From contig CM038220.1 of assembly GCA_021442155.1 (NCBI GenBank), positions 74,201,817-74,265,816 on the forward strand: a stretch of DNA of 64,000 nt, in the 5' to 3' direction. The translations under genes and the position numbers were made by a program. The stretch comes from Cymbidium sinense (taxonomy: Eukaryota > Streptophyta > Magnoliopsida > Asparagales > Orchidaceae). Of this stretch, positions 1 to 12,769 are shown in pieces; position 1 is the stretch's first letter; each line of letters opens with the position of its first letter. The notes beneath the pieces were generated by a model. It saw nothing but the letters and a program-made list of their open reading frames with translations. It was not told where the DNA came from and ran no database searches.

Positions 1-1739
1 AGAGCTAAAATGCACTGGACATTGCCAAAACTAGTCGAAATGATCTCTGATTGATGAATGAACTTCACCGTCGCATTCAAAATGTCAAAATTGATCAGAA
101 TATACATTTTGCACAATCCGACGGTCGATCGATCAAAAATGAGGGCCACCGATGCACCGACATGCATATCAAGGTCGAGAAGCTACAATGATGCCCAAAT
201 GACCTACGTTCATAAAATTGATCATGTTGTTAGCTTTGAAACATCGAAACCTATCAAACGAGACTGTCCGTGCTCAATTCGGATGAGTCTGTGTGAATGT
301 TGAGTGGTCGGAAGCGATGGAGCGCAATTTTGAACCAAAATTGACTCGATTTGGCGCCGACTTTAATCAAATGGTCTCCGATCATGAAATAGATTATGTC
401 ATTGAATTCGGGACATCGAATTTATCTAAAAATGACACCCATATTATGTGAGTTTGATTTTGGCAAGATTTCACACAAATTTTGATGCAATCAAGTCATA
501 CTAGAATAAAAAATTTTAGATATCTATTTAAATTTCATTAAGGGCAGTTTTGATAACCGATTCATCCAAAAATTATTTTAAATTAGTCCATATATATTGG
601 GTAATTAATTGAGTATGATTTATTTCCTAAATAACTCTTAATTTCATCCAGAATTTCAAATTCTGTTAGTTTGCAGCTAATTATATATGAAAACTGATTA
701 ATTACCACTAATCGACATTTAATCTGAGGATTTTCCCTCTCGATATTGCTCTCTCCCGGATTCATCCCCCTTAAGCTGCCTCTGTTCTTCCTCCCTCTGG
801 TCTTGCTCTCTTCTTTGCTTTGCGCTCCTCTATCTCTCCCTTTCCTCCTTGAACAAACTTTTCTCTCAAAACATCATGCATCACCACTCCCGGTTTTCGC
901 TTAAAATTACTGAACGAACTCTTCTACTGTCTGTTCACAGGCGACCCCTCTTTCTTTCCTCTCTATCCTTGTCGACACATGGTGCATTGTTGGGAAGCTC
1001 CACAAGGCACAGGATTTTCACGAGGAAATTGTCTGTCAAGGCTTCTCACCTCCTGTTCACAACCACAATCTTCCTATCGGGCTGGTCATCTCAAGTCTGT
1101 AAAGCGTATTATCCTTTGATTGACTAAGGAGTGCCTCATGCCTGATGTTTCCACATTCAATTCTTCGAAGCTCTCTACGATGCTACCAAAATCTACTTCT
1201 ATGTCAGTCTCCTTCCCTACTCAAGCCTAACCGGAACTCCGAACCGAACTCTCCCATTTTCCCTTCATTCCCATGAGCTTCCCATTCTCATTTCAGTAGG
1301 CAACCTCCCAATCTCTTCTAGCTAAAGTTCTTATTTTCTTTATTTGGTAGCGAAATCCCATCCATGATTCCTCCTTCGATCATTCCCTTTACCGCAGCCG
1401 AGAGGGAATTTCATCATCTAGCAAGTTCCTCTTGATTTCTGGCGTTTCCCCAATCTAATCCCTTCCTATTTCTTCCTTTGCCTCAGCAAAGAGGAAACTC
1501 TGTCATCACACAGGTTCCTTCTCAGTTTTTGGCATTTCCCCATTTAATCAACCAAAATAATCAACCCGATAATGTCTCATATTCAATTCTTTCTAGCCAA
1601 ACTCATGCAAAATTATTATTGTTGCTATTGGTGGATGTATGGAAATGCTTGAATATGTAAAAAGAAATTGTATATTTGTGTTGGTACTTCTTTATGCATG
1701 TTCCAAGACTCCGCTAATGCCCAATAGAGCATAGTGAGT
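1..1739 (+). repeat. Left part of an older, interrupted Tat-family LTR
   Basis: The first 450 bases resemble the beginning of the LTR at 1,740 (same order of 'gatcgatgaa' and 'caaaattgatca' blocks), and 700-1,700 is CT-rich with 'ggaatttcatcatc' blocks like the middle of that LTR. The last 30 bases ('caatagagcatagtgagt') correspond to an internal LTR position (compare 19,021-19,043), and the sequence resumes at 21,318. I therefore read 1-1,739 as the upstream part of an LTR split by the younger element. Its true start lies before the window. The ORFs at 58-303 and 849-1,127 have no recognisable domain. Confidence 0.7.
1735..1739. repeat. Target-site duplication, left copy (TGAGT)
   Basis: The five bases TGAGT directly precede the TG of the 5' LTR. 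The same five bases directly follow the CA of the 3' LTR at 21,318-21,322. A 5-bp duplication is usual for Ty3/gypsy integration. Confidence 0.9.
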
Positions 1740-2512
1740 TGTTGACCTTCATATATGCACCACAAAATCAAGACAATCCCACAAATCAAATTCGACGGAC
1801 TTCGGAAGCGATAGTGCATAAATTGGGGTTCAAAATGTACTAGACGTCACCAAAAATTGTCGAAATGACTTCTGATCGATGAACAGACTTCGTCGTTGTG
1901 TTCAAAATATTGAAATTGATCAAAATATAAATATTTTAAAATCTAACGATCAATTGATTAAGCCGAGCCGAATGTGTCGACATATCGAGAGAATCGTGAT
2001 GATGTTCGAACGACTACCGTTCATGAAATTGATTATGTCGTTAGCTTCAAAATATCAAAATCTATCAAATGAGATTGCCCACACTCAATTCGGACAAGTC
2101 TGTGCAAATGTCGAGTGATTTGAAGTGACATCACACAAATCGAGGCTAAAATACGCAGGACGTTACCGAAATCAACTCAAATGACCTTCGATCGATGAAC
2201 GGACTTCATCGTAATATTGGTGATATAAATATTGCATGACTTGGTGAGCAACTGATTAAGTGCTCGAGTCATCAACGAGGCTGCACGCATATCAAAATTA
2301 GGAGGCACCGACACAAGTCAAACGACCTCCGTTCGTAAAATTATTTGCTTCATTGGCTTCAAAATATGAAAGTCTATCAAATAAGACTATTCGATGGATG
2401 ATGCAAAAAATTGGGTACAAAAAAGCGGCAGCATTTTGAAATTTAAAATTATTCCATTTGTATCAAATTTCCCAATCGAAATGTGCCGCCTTACGTCGTA
2501 ATATCGTTCATC

Positions 2513-2514
<2 letters not shown>

Positions 2515-2562
<48 letters not shown>
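2515..2562. repeat. (TA)n microsatellite inside the 5' LTR
   Basis: About 23 uninterrupted TA units. The 3' LTR has a much shorter tract at the matching place (17,639-17,656), so the repeat expanded or contracted after insertion. Confidence 0.95.
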
Positions 2563-2565
<3 letters not shown>

Positions 2566-3508
2566 CTTCTATCGAAATCCACATTAAAATATTTAATAAA
2601 TTTAAATTTTATTAAAAGAAATTCCTAAATTACCTCCATGCTCAACCGTTCTCCCCATTTTCAATTTTCTAAAAAAAAAGAAATAAAAAAAAATTAAGAA
2701 AAATAACCACTCACTCCACCCCATTTTCTGCAACGGTTCCCTCGTTCTCTTCCCACTCTCCTCATTTTTCAACCCCCATTTCTCTCTCATGCATCCCTCT
2801 GCTGTCAAAAAATCAAAAGGAAAAGCGAAAAGGTAAAAATTTCTCTCAGTTTTTTCCGTTCAGTGCATCTCCCCGTCACGTCGTTGGTCTCGCCACCCTG
2901 CCGCTGCTAGTGCGACCAACCCGCAGCCCGCGACCCGCGTACGACCCCGCCATGCGAATTCGCTCCGGCCACGCGTCCCGCCAAACCGCACAGCCCGATC
3001 TCGCCGCTAGCCTGCTCTCCCGTTCTCCGCGACAAGCCCACCACTGTCGTCCCGAGACCCAACCCGAGCCCGCCGCTGCCAGTGACTCGCTCCTTCTCCC
3101 GGCCGACCCGGTTCCTCAGCTGCCATCCCGACCCGCGCTGTCTCGCGGTCTGACCCGCCGCACTGATCCGAGCCCGCTCTTGGCCGACCCGCCGCTACCC
3201 GCGACCTGTGTGCTTTCTCCCGCCAGCTCGGTTCCTCTGCTGCCGTCCTGACCCACGCAAACCCAGAACCAGCCCTTCCTAAAGCCCACGACCCATCCTG
3301 CCTCCCTCCAACCCGTGAAATTGTAGCACGGCCCGCTGCCGTCGGCCCGCCATTCTGTTCTGCCCCGTAACCGTGACTCGCAGCCCGCCAGCCCACGAAA
3401 CCAGCCCGCAAGCCTCCTTCACTCCTTTCTTGGCCCGTCCAGCCTTCAAACTGACCCGAACCTGTTCTGCACGTCCACCACTCCTTATCCACCCCTGCTT
3501 CGCTCGCG

Positions 3509-3775
3509 AATCGGGAAGAATATCGTCAACGATTCCTTCAATTTTTACCATCCTTCTTGCTTTCCGTCGTTTTATTTGCAGAATCGGGAAGAACGTCGTC
3601 AACAGATGAATTCTTCCTTTGATTTTCAGTGTCGCACCTCTCAAGCCTTTTTTGTTTCTTTCCACACATGAACAGGGAAGAATATCATCATCAAATTCTT
3701 CATTTTCAATTCCTTAGTCTGTTTTCTTTCGCCAGAATCGGGAAGAACATCAAAGCGAATTCTTCTTTCGGTTCA
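3509..3775 (+). repeat. Degenerate minisatellite in the 5' LTR ('atcgggaagaa' units)
   Basis: The block 'atcgggaagaa' followed shortly by 'gaattctt' recurs four times (about 3,510, 3,581, 3,672 and 3,737) with unequal spacing. The 3' LTR holds the same units at a more regular spacing of about 92 bp (18,360-18,690). Confidence 0.8.
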
Positions 3776-6400
3776 CGTGCTCCTTTCCTTACATTCCCAA
3801 TTACCTACCAACTTTCTTCCTTTAGCCTTATAGCGGCATGCATCAAAATATGTGGGATTTGTGAATGTGAATATATATTTATGCTTGTGTTTCTTTGTAG
3901 GTTTGAAGACCTCATTGTTCTCAGTGACGAGATGAAAAAACAGTACGTGGTACAAGACCGCTAGCTCAATGAGCGTAAGACCACTTGTAGATGTCGCTCC
4001 CCTGGGATGAAATCTTCGCCAAAATTTTGTCTAATTTTCAGACTTAGAAAAAAAAGGGGGGAGGAATATATATTGCAATGTATGTCTTCTTTCAAGTTTA
4101 AAGGCCTCGTGCTCAATAGTGTGTGTGAGATAAAATCGAGCGGTGTCGGACACCACTACATCGATAGGGCATCGAGAAGCCAAACACTCGATGCACCCCA
4201 CACCTGGGGATGGTCGAGAGGTCGATTATGTCTAAATTCTAGACTTAGAAAAAGGGGGGAATATATATTGTATATGCTTTCTTTCGTTTAAAGGCTCGTC
4301 ATGCATGGCGAGATGAAAATAATCAGGGTGTACCTCTCACTATTCTGCTGAAAAGTCAGGAGTAAGCCAAAATACCGATCACCAGGGGATGATGCCTGAG
4401 GAACAAATTGTGTCAAATCTTTTGACTTTGAAAAAAGAAGGGTAAAATGAGCTGACTTAGGAGCGTTAAATAGGAAAACCTACAACTAATTTTATAACAT
4501 CAAATGAAAAAAGGGAGGAGCTTTTAAAGTAAATTTTGAAAAGAATAGAACATTCATTTAAAATCTAAGTAAAATTTGGGGGAGGCTAATATTAAACTGA
4601 CAAACTCTAGTCGCAATTCCACGTGAGAAGAGATAAAGTGAGTTTTCTTTTCTTGTAAATTTCTCAAAATTGAGCAAGCTTTAATTGGAATTTGGGGGGA
4701 CTAAACTCATAATAAACTTGTAATAAATTCAAAGTCTAAGGATGAATCCAAATTGGGTTTAATAACTTTTATATGAATGTGGAGATTATTACTATGCTAG
4801 CTAATAAGCATAAGTAGAGCTAAAGCAACAAACATTGAAATCAGCATAATCTATCAAAATTGATGCAAATTGAGCCTAATCAAGTTGGAAAAATTACAAA
4901 AACTTAACAAGTAAACTAAGTGTCAGTAGTGTGTTAAACTGCAATCTAAATCAAAATGTCTTCTTCACCACCGGATCTGCAATCCTTTGTACAAGCAGAC
5001 AGAAGGCGGTGTTAAATCAAAATCTATAGAAATAGAAGGCAATATTAAATCAAAAATCTACAAAAATCATAGGGCTTCTTTTAATCAAAAATCAAAGAAT
5101 TTCATCCTAATTATGATTTTCAAAATCAATGATTTCATTAATTAGATGAAATTAACCAAGCTATAAATTCCTGCATGTGCTCGGACATAGAGATTTTAAG
5201 TGCAAATTTTAATGTCAAAACGAAAAGTAAATTAGAATTAAATAAAAATCTGAAATCAATTTCATAATTAAGAAACAAAAACTATATAAAGTCTTAAATA
5301 CACCCGCATGGGCCTCGACACTATGCTAAATGCCTAAATTCAAGTGTTTGAGGATGTTGTGTGGGTTGCATCCCGGTTTAGTCTTGGGGATTTGGTCAAC
5401 AACCTAAAACCTAGAATAAGAGTTTCAAATAAGTAGAATATTTGAGAAATTGATTTTGTCAGGTGACAGTATATCTAATCCTCTATTAGCAGCTAAACAG
5501 AGTTGATAGGATCTAAAGCTCTTAAATGCATGCAAATTAATCAAATTTTTAACTCAAATCAAATATTAATCTAAAATAACTTAAATGAAATTCTATCATA
5601 AAACTTAAATTAAATCCAATCTATCCACCTATTTTTCGTACAAATTAAGAAAACTATAGCTCACAAAGGAGCCAATGTCAAATTAAGTGTTCTGCTATGT
5701 TCACTCTCTATCAATCTCGCGGCGTGGGATGTGGCTTCCGAGGCTATAGATGAAGCGTTATAACCGAGTCCTCTAATGGGTTTGACGGTCAGGATCCATT
5801 ATATTACGATCACGACCATGGCTTATGCTCCCCAATACGCCCTTTGAGTTGTGAATCATAGGGTATACTTGATAGGGAAAGCGACCCTATTTTGGGTGAA
5901 CTTAAGATTGTCCTTGACAAACACCACCCTAGGACTACAAGGATTTCTTGGACGACGTAACTCATGTGTTCGATGAGGATCCTTTATCGGTTGGGTTGAC
6001 TACCTCCTCGACTAAGTAAACTAGGGCTGGATATGGAACTATGGGATCTAGATCAGACGCGTCATCATTCCCCAACCATCCGTTTAAAATTTGAAATGAT
6101 AAATTTCATAATCTAAATTTTGAAACTCTACATCTTTCTTCTTACTATGCGCATTCAAACAATCTAATGACTAGCCTTAATCGAAAGTTCTCTTCCACTT
6201 ATTGAGAGGGGTAATTAACTATAGGGGCTTGCTCCTATACAAAACCTGGAACCAGATCTAAAGTTCTCACCAAATGAGGGTGAAATCTCTAGGTAGTGTC
6301 TTATCTATTATTCCATCTATCTTCTAAAAATTACACCGACACTTAAACCACTCTTTTCATCAAAGAGGTAGGTGGTGAATTTTTGGAGCCCACAGATTTC

Positions 6401-6419
6401 TGGTGACTTCGCTGGGGAC
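6401..6419 (+). promoter_or_regulatory. Primer-binding site of the Tat element
   Basis: TGGTGACTTCGCTGGGGAC lies six bases after the 5' LTR end. It begins with the TGG expected from pairing to a tRNA CCA end, and similar sequences act as (–)-strand primer sites in plant Tat elements. I think the primer is a tRNA-Arg, but that assignment is from memory and not checked. Confidence 0.8.
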
Positions 6420-6672
6420 AGGATTCACTTTCCATCTTTGGGTAGTCATAGATGTACTATAGTAGCAATAAAATCTATAAAAAATTCAAAATATCAAAAA
6501 TGATGATTTAAGTGTGTAATAAATTTGCTATGAGGCTCTATGTAGAATGAATCATTCTGTAGAGTATATCTTCATTGCACCATTATTGGTTCTGTAGTAC
6601 CTCTGCATCTTGAAAGTATGCAGTGAAATAATAATTGCTAATTACTAATCCTCATCTTTCTCTGTATTAAAA

Positions 6673-9070
6673 ATGGATTTACAAAGTACTCCTTTCACTC
6701 ACCAGTCTGGTGCAACATCCGCCACCAACAGATCAACACAAGATGTCGCTACCATTCAATTTGGTAGCTTAAATTTCACTATCGAATGCAACTCGGTACC
6801 CACCTGGGGTACATTCGTCAAGGCCATGCGAAGGCCTCAAGTTAAACTCTACTAGCCAGTGCACCCTCACCAACTATCAAGGGAGTTCTCCCAATGAGAA
6901 CTTCTTTAAGAGGCTAGGTCAATCAAGCTCCCGTGATGAAAAGAATCATCAAGGACAAGCGTGTCTTTAATTCCTCATGGTGCAACTACGGCCTAATGAA
7001 CCTTTGTACCGAAAGCATGATCATGAAGCTTCCTCATCAAGCAAATTAACCGTAAGAAGAAGAAGAAGAGCTCAGATCCCCTTTGAACAACCTAATGAGC
7101 AAGCCGGAATGAGTATTCTACCCACAACAACTTTGACAATCTAAAGTGGGTAAAGGAATATTTTACTGAAATAAAGCCCCGAACCAACCATGTCAAGCTC
7201 CACCACCACAAAGGAGATAGCCTGAAACATTATCTGCTGGGATACATAAAGTTCTCAAAGTAGCCAAGGACAGAGACCTAATGAAAAGAAGATTTTAGAG
7301 GCCTGTGGTGAGAGAAAATACCGAAGCTCCACCAAGAAAGTTGCCATCTCTTCTAGTAACTGGACAACGAGCCCGATGCACTTCTCATGGTGAGCATCGA
7401 GTGACACTTGGACCTCGTCCAAGAATCACAAAAAAGGTCCCGTGAAAGGGTAAGCAAATATGGAGGCCAAGGCCCAATAATGAAACTTTGAGTAATGGGG
7501 TGTGACATCTACATATATACTAAATCCTAAAATCAACTCATCAAGTGGATACCCAAAAAAAGGGATATCAATGATGAAAGATATGATGGTCGACACTGGA
7601 GAATCCTCTAGGGATCACATCGCCATCGCTTCACCTACAAGAGAAGGTTGACGTTGATCGTAGTCCTTTAATAAAAGAGGTGGTTGTTCCGCACATTGAA
7701 CCAGAGATCCACTAGAAACGTCGATTAGAAATTTGTGTGCAGGAAGAAAATAAAGAAGAATATTCTATGGAGTTGGAAGTCATCTACATGATTAGAGATA
7801 TAGATGAACTCCCGCAACACATCAAGATCAACATGAACTCGTGGAACTAAACTCAATTTGACGCTTATGAAGAAGAGTCTTCACAAAATAGAGGATGATC
7901 TTTGATCTTTAAGAAGAAGAAGAAGAAGAAGATCAAAATGAGAAAGAAATCATGGTGTCAAGCTATCTATATGGTTGAACTAAGAAATGATCACCGGTAC
8001 ACTTTTTATAATCAGTAACCCAACAACAATTGTCTCTAAAAATGCACAAGGAGAAGGGCAATCACGTTTTGTTCTTGAAATTAGCAAGGAGTAGGACAAC
8101 AACAAGAAATAGAAGAAGAAGAAGAGCCAATACCGATTGACGCCATGGAGCTAGCTAGAGAGCAAAGAAAATTGCAGCATCAAATGGAGGCTAAAGACAA
8201 GGAGATTGCATACTTGGTACCAAATGAATGATATGATGGTACAAATGAATATCATGATGGAGATGTAAGAATATCATATCACCTATCTTCTTAACAATGT
8301 AATAATACAACTTCTATACCACCCCACGTGGTACCTCAAGCTTCTACAAAGACATGAGTAGGGATGAAGTTAACCAAACACTCAAATCATCAAGCTAGCA
8401 CCGAACTAATAACTGCACTAGAAATAATAATCAATGAAAAGATAAAGGCAAATCATAGCCTCAGAGTGAAAAGTCGGTGAGTAAGGTCGCCTACCCAACC
8501 GAATATGATCAAGTGTCCGAAAGGTTACTCGGCCAAAATTTAATACTTTCAATGGGCTTGGTAATCCAAAGAAACATCTGGCCCAATTTAAGGCTACTTG
8601 TGGTAACACAAAAGAAATGATAATGCTCAATTGAGTAACCTCGTGCTGAATGGTATGCGAATTATCAAAATGATTCGCTTAAAATATTTGCTGAATTGAG
8701 ATCATATTTGTGAAAAGGTTTGCCGCAAGAGAAAATCACAATCACGACCTTTGTTGAAAAGAAGGAAAGATGAGTCGGTGACGAAATTCATAAGTCGTTG
8801 GCGCAACCTAAGTATGAAATGGGAGCAACAATTAGCATAAGAACATGCAATCTAATTGCTAATGGGCAATATGGATGATAAAATAGCACCATTTCTATGC
8901 ATGGTGTCGCATAATATTCGTGACTTGCTCGATAGGTGGCTAAATTTGAAAAGTTGAATCACCCCTAAGTCAAGTCTATGCAGATAAAGCAAAGAGAAAC
9001 AAACCTTCAACTCAAGAAGAAATGAAACTCACGCTCTATAGCTCAAATGGTGAAAAGCGGTGATATACAA
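6673..9070 (+). pseudogene. gag remnant of the Tat element
   Basis: The first reading frame after the leader starts at 6,673 (60 codons to a stop at 6,853) and probably marks the original gag start. After many disruptions a recognisable capsid stretch lies at about 8,470-8,840: a 'GNPKKHLAQFKATCG'-like segment at 8,555-8,600 and a 'KFISRWRNLSMKWEQQ' segment at about 8,785-8,832. Both match the capsid of plant Ty3/gypsy gag in order. The product would have formed the virus-like particle. Several frames must be used to follow it, so no functional protein can be made. GAA-rich runs (7,051-7,066, 7,908-7,932) come from acidic/lysine-rich linker codons. Confidence 0.75.
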
Positions 9071-9699
9071 TGGATAAAGGAAAGTACCTAAATAACGATG
9101 ATAAGGGTAAAAGCTTATTCTAATCCACGCCAAGGTATAGGTAATGACAAACCTCGACTTTTCCAAGTGGTGGGGAGCATCCAAAATAAGCACAAGAGAT
9201 GATGAGAATGCGCATCTCTTAAAGAAAAGATGAAAAGAATATTCCTTAGGACAAGGTGGCTAAATTATTTTGAAGCAACAAAGCGATTTACGCTAGAAAT
9301 TAAAAGGCTGAAGACATCAAGTCAATAATCCAAACTGTCCCTATCATCAATGATCATCCCTATTGAAGATTATTATGTTTTCAAAGATTGGCTAGAAAGG
9401 AAGTATCGAGGTGAATTTACACTATCGATAGTGTTCTAGTCAATCCTAAAAGAGAGTCTATAATGATGATTGTGTCCTCTTTCATAACATCCAACAAAGG
9501 CAAACAGAAAGAGGAATCAGCTCAAACTGAAGAATGGAAAATAATAGTTTCCAAGAAGAGCGTGAAGATGTTAAAGCAACTAAAAGACGTCCCAAGGGTT
9601 AAGTGGAAATCACCACTTGAACCTATATTGACTTAGAGATTCCTAAACCAAGTATTTTCTTCAAGGCATTGATAAGGCTACTCATCACAAAGATGAGAA

Positions 9700-10380
9700 G
9701 CAACCTATCAAAAGCCATAAATCAAAGAAGTCGGCTAAGAAAAAGAAGATCAAGAAGAGAACTACAACTCAAAAGATCATTAACAATCTGAGGAGTATCA
9801 CCAGGCAAGAAAGCCATTTAGCTGACTTCATGCCTAAACTTCACGAATCGATGAAGAAGATAATGGTGAATCTTGTCCAAAGAGATGTCAAATCATCTGT
9901 GATGTCAGATATTCTTCAACATCAGTTACTCCGAGATGACAAGGATAGTCAGACACTCTCGACCAACCCATCAAAATTTTTATCAGGAAAGCAAGAAGAG
10001 CTTGAGGAGCTAGTGTCTGAATTTTGTTTAATGACTCAACAAGATAATAACAATTTAAATGAAGATCTATGTTTTCCCGATGGGGAAGAGTCAGACTCAT
10101 CGATATCATCACGTATGAAATGTATGACATTGAAAAAGGAGTCTAACCCTGTTGGCCAATCTTCCAGAATAAGAGAGAAATTTGAAGAAACTACTCAAAA
10201 GAATCGAGCACAAAGTTATTCAAGTTCAGTTGAGAAGTGGTAAAGTCTTACCACCTTCATCAAAGAAAAATGCAAATAAAGACAAGGCAAAAAAATTGAA
10301 GTCAAAGAGATATTATTCTAAAAATCTAGAAAGCCTAAATCAAGTGAAAAGATAGATTATAATATTCTATCACATCTGAG
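9700..10380 (+). pseudogene. Spacer region between gag and protease of the Tat element
   Basis: This stretch holds the longest intact frame of the internal region, 9,830-10,243 (137 residues). It is lysine-, glutamate- and serine-rich with no domain I recognise. The same frame is open upstream from about 9,715 and reads into it (lysine-rich, then 'ESHLADFMPKLHESMKK'). By position it is the gag C-terminus or gag-pol linker, which is long and poorly conserved in Tat elements. It has no start signal of its own, so it is not a separate gene. Confidence 0.6.
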
Positions 10381-11005
10381 AAAGATCCCTGCACAATTGA
10401 GTGTGTATGAGGCTCTCTTGATGTCAAAAGACCTCCGAGAAACTTTGATACAAGCTCTCAAAGATCCGAGAGTTATGAAGCTTACTTTGCTAAAAAATGC
10501 ATGATCGAAGCATTGCAAACTCAAGATCTCCCAGTAATCACATTTTTTGAAGAAGATCTATGTTGGGAAGATCACAACCATCCTCCATATGTTACAGAGT
10601 GATGATCTCATTAAATATTGATTGATCCGTTCTTCTATCAATCTTATGAGTCTAAAGGTATTAAGAGGATTATCACTGATATCCAACATCTTGGGAGAGA
10701 TAAATTGATGGTTCATGCTTCAATGAAAAGGGTAGAAAACTTTGGGTTCTTTTATTCTCTACTCAAGTTCAAAGATTTATATACGTAAAGCCAAGTTTCA
10801 TGTAATCGATCGATACATCATTTAAAGCTCTCTTGGGCGCCGTGCTACATGAGTATGGCATGGTCCCATCAACTATGCATCAATGTATGTACCGAAAGAT
10901 GGAGAAGAATTCAGAAGGTAACCTACAACCATTCTCCATCAATGAAGCAAAGATCTATGAAGATGCAAAGTACTTCATCCTCAAAGAGCCTAACAAAGCC
11001 TCTTG
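10371..11005 (+). pseudogene. Aspartic protease region of the Tat polyprotein (broken)
   Basis: The reading begins 'YNILSHLRKIPAQLSVYEAL' (10,361-10,420), the usual lead-in to Tat protease. It continues through 'KFHVID' (about 10,792) and 'YGMVPSTMHQCMY' (about 10,853-10,892), which correspond to the conserved FHVID and GVVPSTLHQCLKY blocks of the family. The catalytic aspartate motif cannot be read cleanly near 10,620-10,680, and stops and frame changes interrupt the segment. The protease would have cut the Gag-Pol polyprotein. Confidence 0.75.
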
Positions 11006-11729
11006 AAGCGGTAGCATCCACGTGAACTAAAGAGCAATTTCACAAAATAAAAGAGAAGCAAGGAGAAGAAAGAAGGCAATGTAATTCTCCCTAAAACACT
11101 TGATTCTGCACAAATCAAGAAAATCAATTCCTCATTTGGGAAGTGACAAGAAGAAGAAGATATTCTGTCAAACCTAAGAGAACTTATAAGCTCTCAAGAA
11201 AAGGTATGAAATAAGTGATTTTGATTCTATGATTTTGAATCTACTTATGGAAATAGAGTTCAAATGGTCATCAAGGAGGATAGCTCACTTGGAGTCAGAT
11301 GACTCACTCAAAATTATACCCATCCCTCAATAATGCTTCAAAGAAATCACTCCACTGGAGGTTCATAATATTGAAGAATTGATAACATTCTATGTATGCC
11401 ACCGTGAGAGAGTGGTGGAACAGAACTCTATTTTACAAATCAAAGAGTCTCAACCTCAAGATTTTGAATACTCAACAAAATTATGAGATAGTACCAACAA
11501 GAATACCAATATACTATCCACAAAAAAATTGCAAGAATGATGCATAAGCTTGGAATTCATATTGAACTACTAACATAGACTCAAATCTTTAACAAGATGT
11601 GGAGCCAAAGAAGTCCTCAAAGCATCATAAGAAGTGATAAGTTTATCACTAAAGGTTTGAGGTTCATCCACAAATCTCAAAGATAGAGCTGCTATAATAT
11701 AATAATGGTATCGAGAGTCTCAGTGATGA

Positions 11730-12660
11730 AGAAGATGATTCCCATGAAATTATTCTTAAAAATGAGGAAGAAGTAGAAGCCAAGCCCGCACCTGAAGAAC
11801 TTGAAGATGGTGGTCAAATAACTACTATGGATGAACTTAAAGAAGTCAACCTAGAGAGGATGATCCCCAACTTTCGTCAATGCCCTTCACTGATGAGAAA
11901 GTTGAAGAGCTAAAATACTTTGTGAATTGTGGATTGCTTTCCTGGATATATCTAAAATACGCTTATCCTCGATGTAACAGTTCATAACTAGCTATTAAAC
12001 CATGCAATGCAAGCTCAGTGGAATGAGATTGGAGATTGAAGAATAGGTAATTGCAAACTAAGCTAATCAAGCTTCATTCGAGAGAGAAGTACGATTGGAT
12101 AGCTAAACATTGTCCCAAGTAGAAAGAAGAACCAAACCATCTCGCATTGACTGGATTTAAATAAGGTGCCCAAAAAGATGACTTTTTCGCAATATCAACT
12201 ATTAGTGGACAACACTTCCAACTATGACATGTTCTCATTTATGGATGGATCATCGATACAACCAAATCAAAATGGCACAAGATGAAAAATATACATCATT
12301 CGTAACACCATCTATTGCTACGTCATGCCCTTTGGCTTGAAAAAATGGGAGCTATACCAAAGAGCCATGACATGTTTTTGATGAGTTGATTCATCAAAAG
12401 GTGGAATGTTATGTCGACGATTTAGTGGTGAAGAGCTTAAATTGTGGAAACCATTTTGAAGACTAAAGAATTGTACTGGAGAGAATCAGAAAATATGATC
12501 TCAAGATGAATCCTCTAAAATGTGCATTCGGGGTATCCTCCAAAAAATTTCTCGGGTACATTGTACGTCACAGAGGTATTGAAATTGATCCCGCTAAAAT
12601 CAAGGCAATTGTGGAGATGCCTCACCAAGAGTTTGAACTCGTTCTTACAAGGACAACTCA
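11730..12660 (+). pseudogene. Reverse transcriptase domain of the Tat element (broken)
   Basis: 'MDELKEVNLERMIP' at about 11,828 is the standard Tat linker ahead of RT. The fingers region is mostly lost. 'GIDWI' at 12,148, 'QIKMAQDEKYTSF' at about 12,266, 'CYVMPFGLK' at 12,315 and the catalytic 'ECYVDDLVV' at about 12,406-12,432 follow, then 'GVSSKKFLGYIV' at 12,530-12,565. At least three frames are needed. The YVDD metal-binding pair is intact, but the frameshifts make the domain nonfunctional. Confidence 0.88.
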
Positions 12661-12769
12661 CATTCATCCGTGATTTATATCTATCGACGATGTCAACCAT
12701 TTGCAAGGTTAATGAAGAAGGATGCTCCATTCAAGTGGAAAAGAGTGTCAAGAAGCCTTCAAAGCATTA

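Larger units (their letters stand above)
1740..6394 (+). repeat. 5' LTR of the Tat element
   Basis: The LTR starts TGTTGACC and ends CCCACA. Internally it has two degenerate copies of a roughly 330-bp subrepeat (about 1,840-2,180 and 2,170-2,400, marked by 'gatcgatgaac'), a (TA)n tract, a GC-rich segment (about 2,880-3,500), four 'atcgggaagaa' units (3,510-3,775), and a long AT-rich part ending in a well conserved block (5,640-6,394). No coding function is claimed; the proline/arginine-rich ORFs at 2,910-3,665 are composition artefacts. Confidence 0.92.

Noticed and set aside
2910..3665. Overlapping ORFs up to 161 codons on both strands in the GC-rich part of the 5' LTR
   Set aside because: They lie inside an LTR, are open on both strands because of GC-rich composition, are rich in Pro/Arg/Gly, and are not preserved in the 3' LTR.
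9830..10243. 137-codon ORF considered as an independent gene
   Set aside because: It is the in-frame remnant of the Tat gag-pol linker between gag and protease and continues an upstream reading frame.
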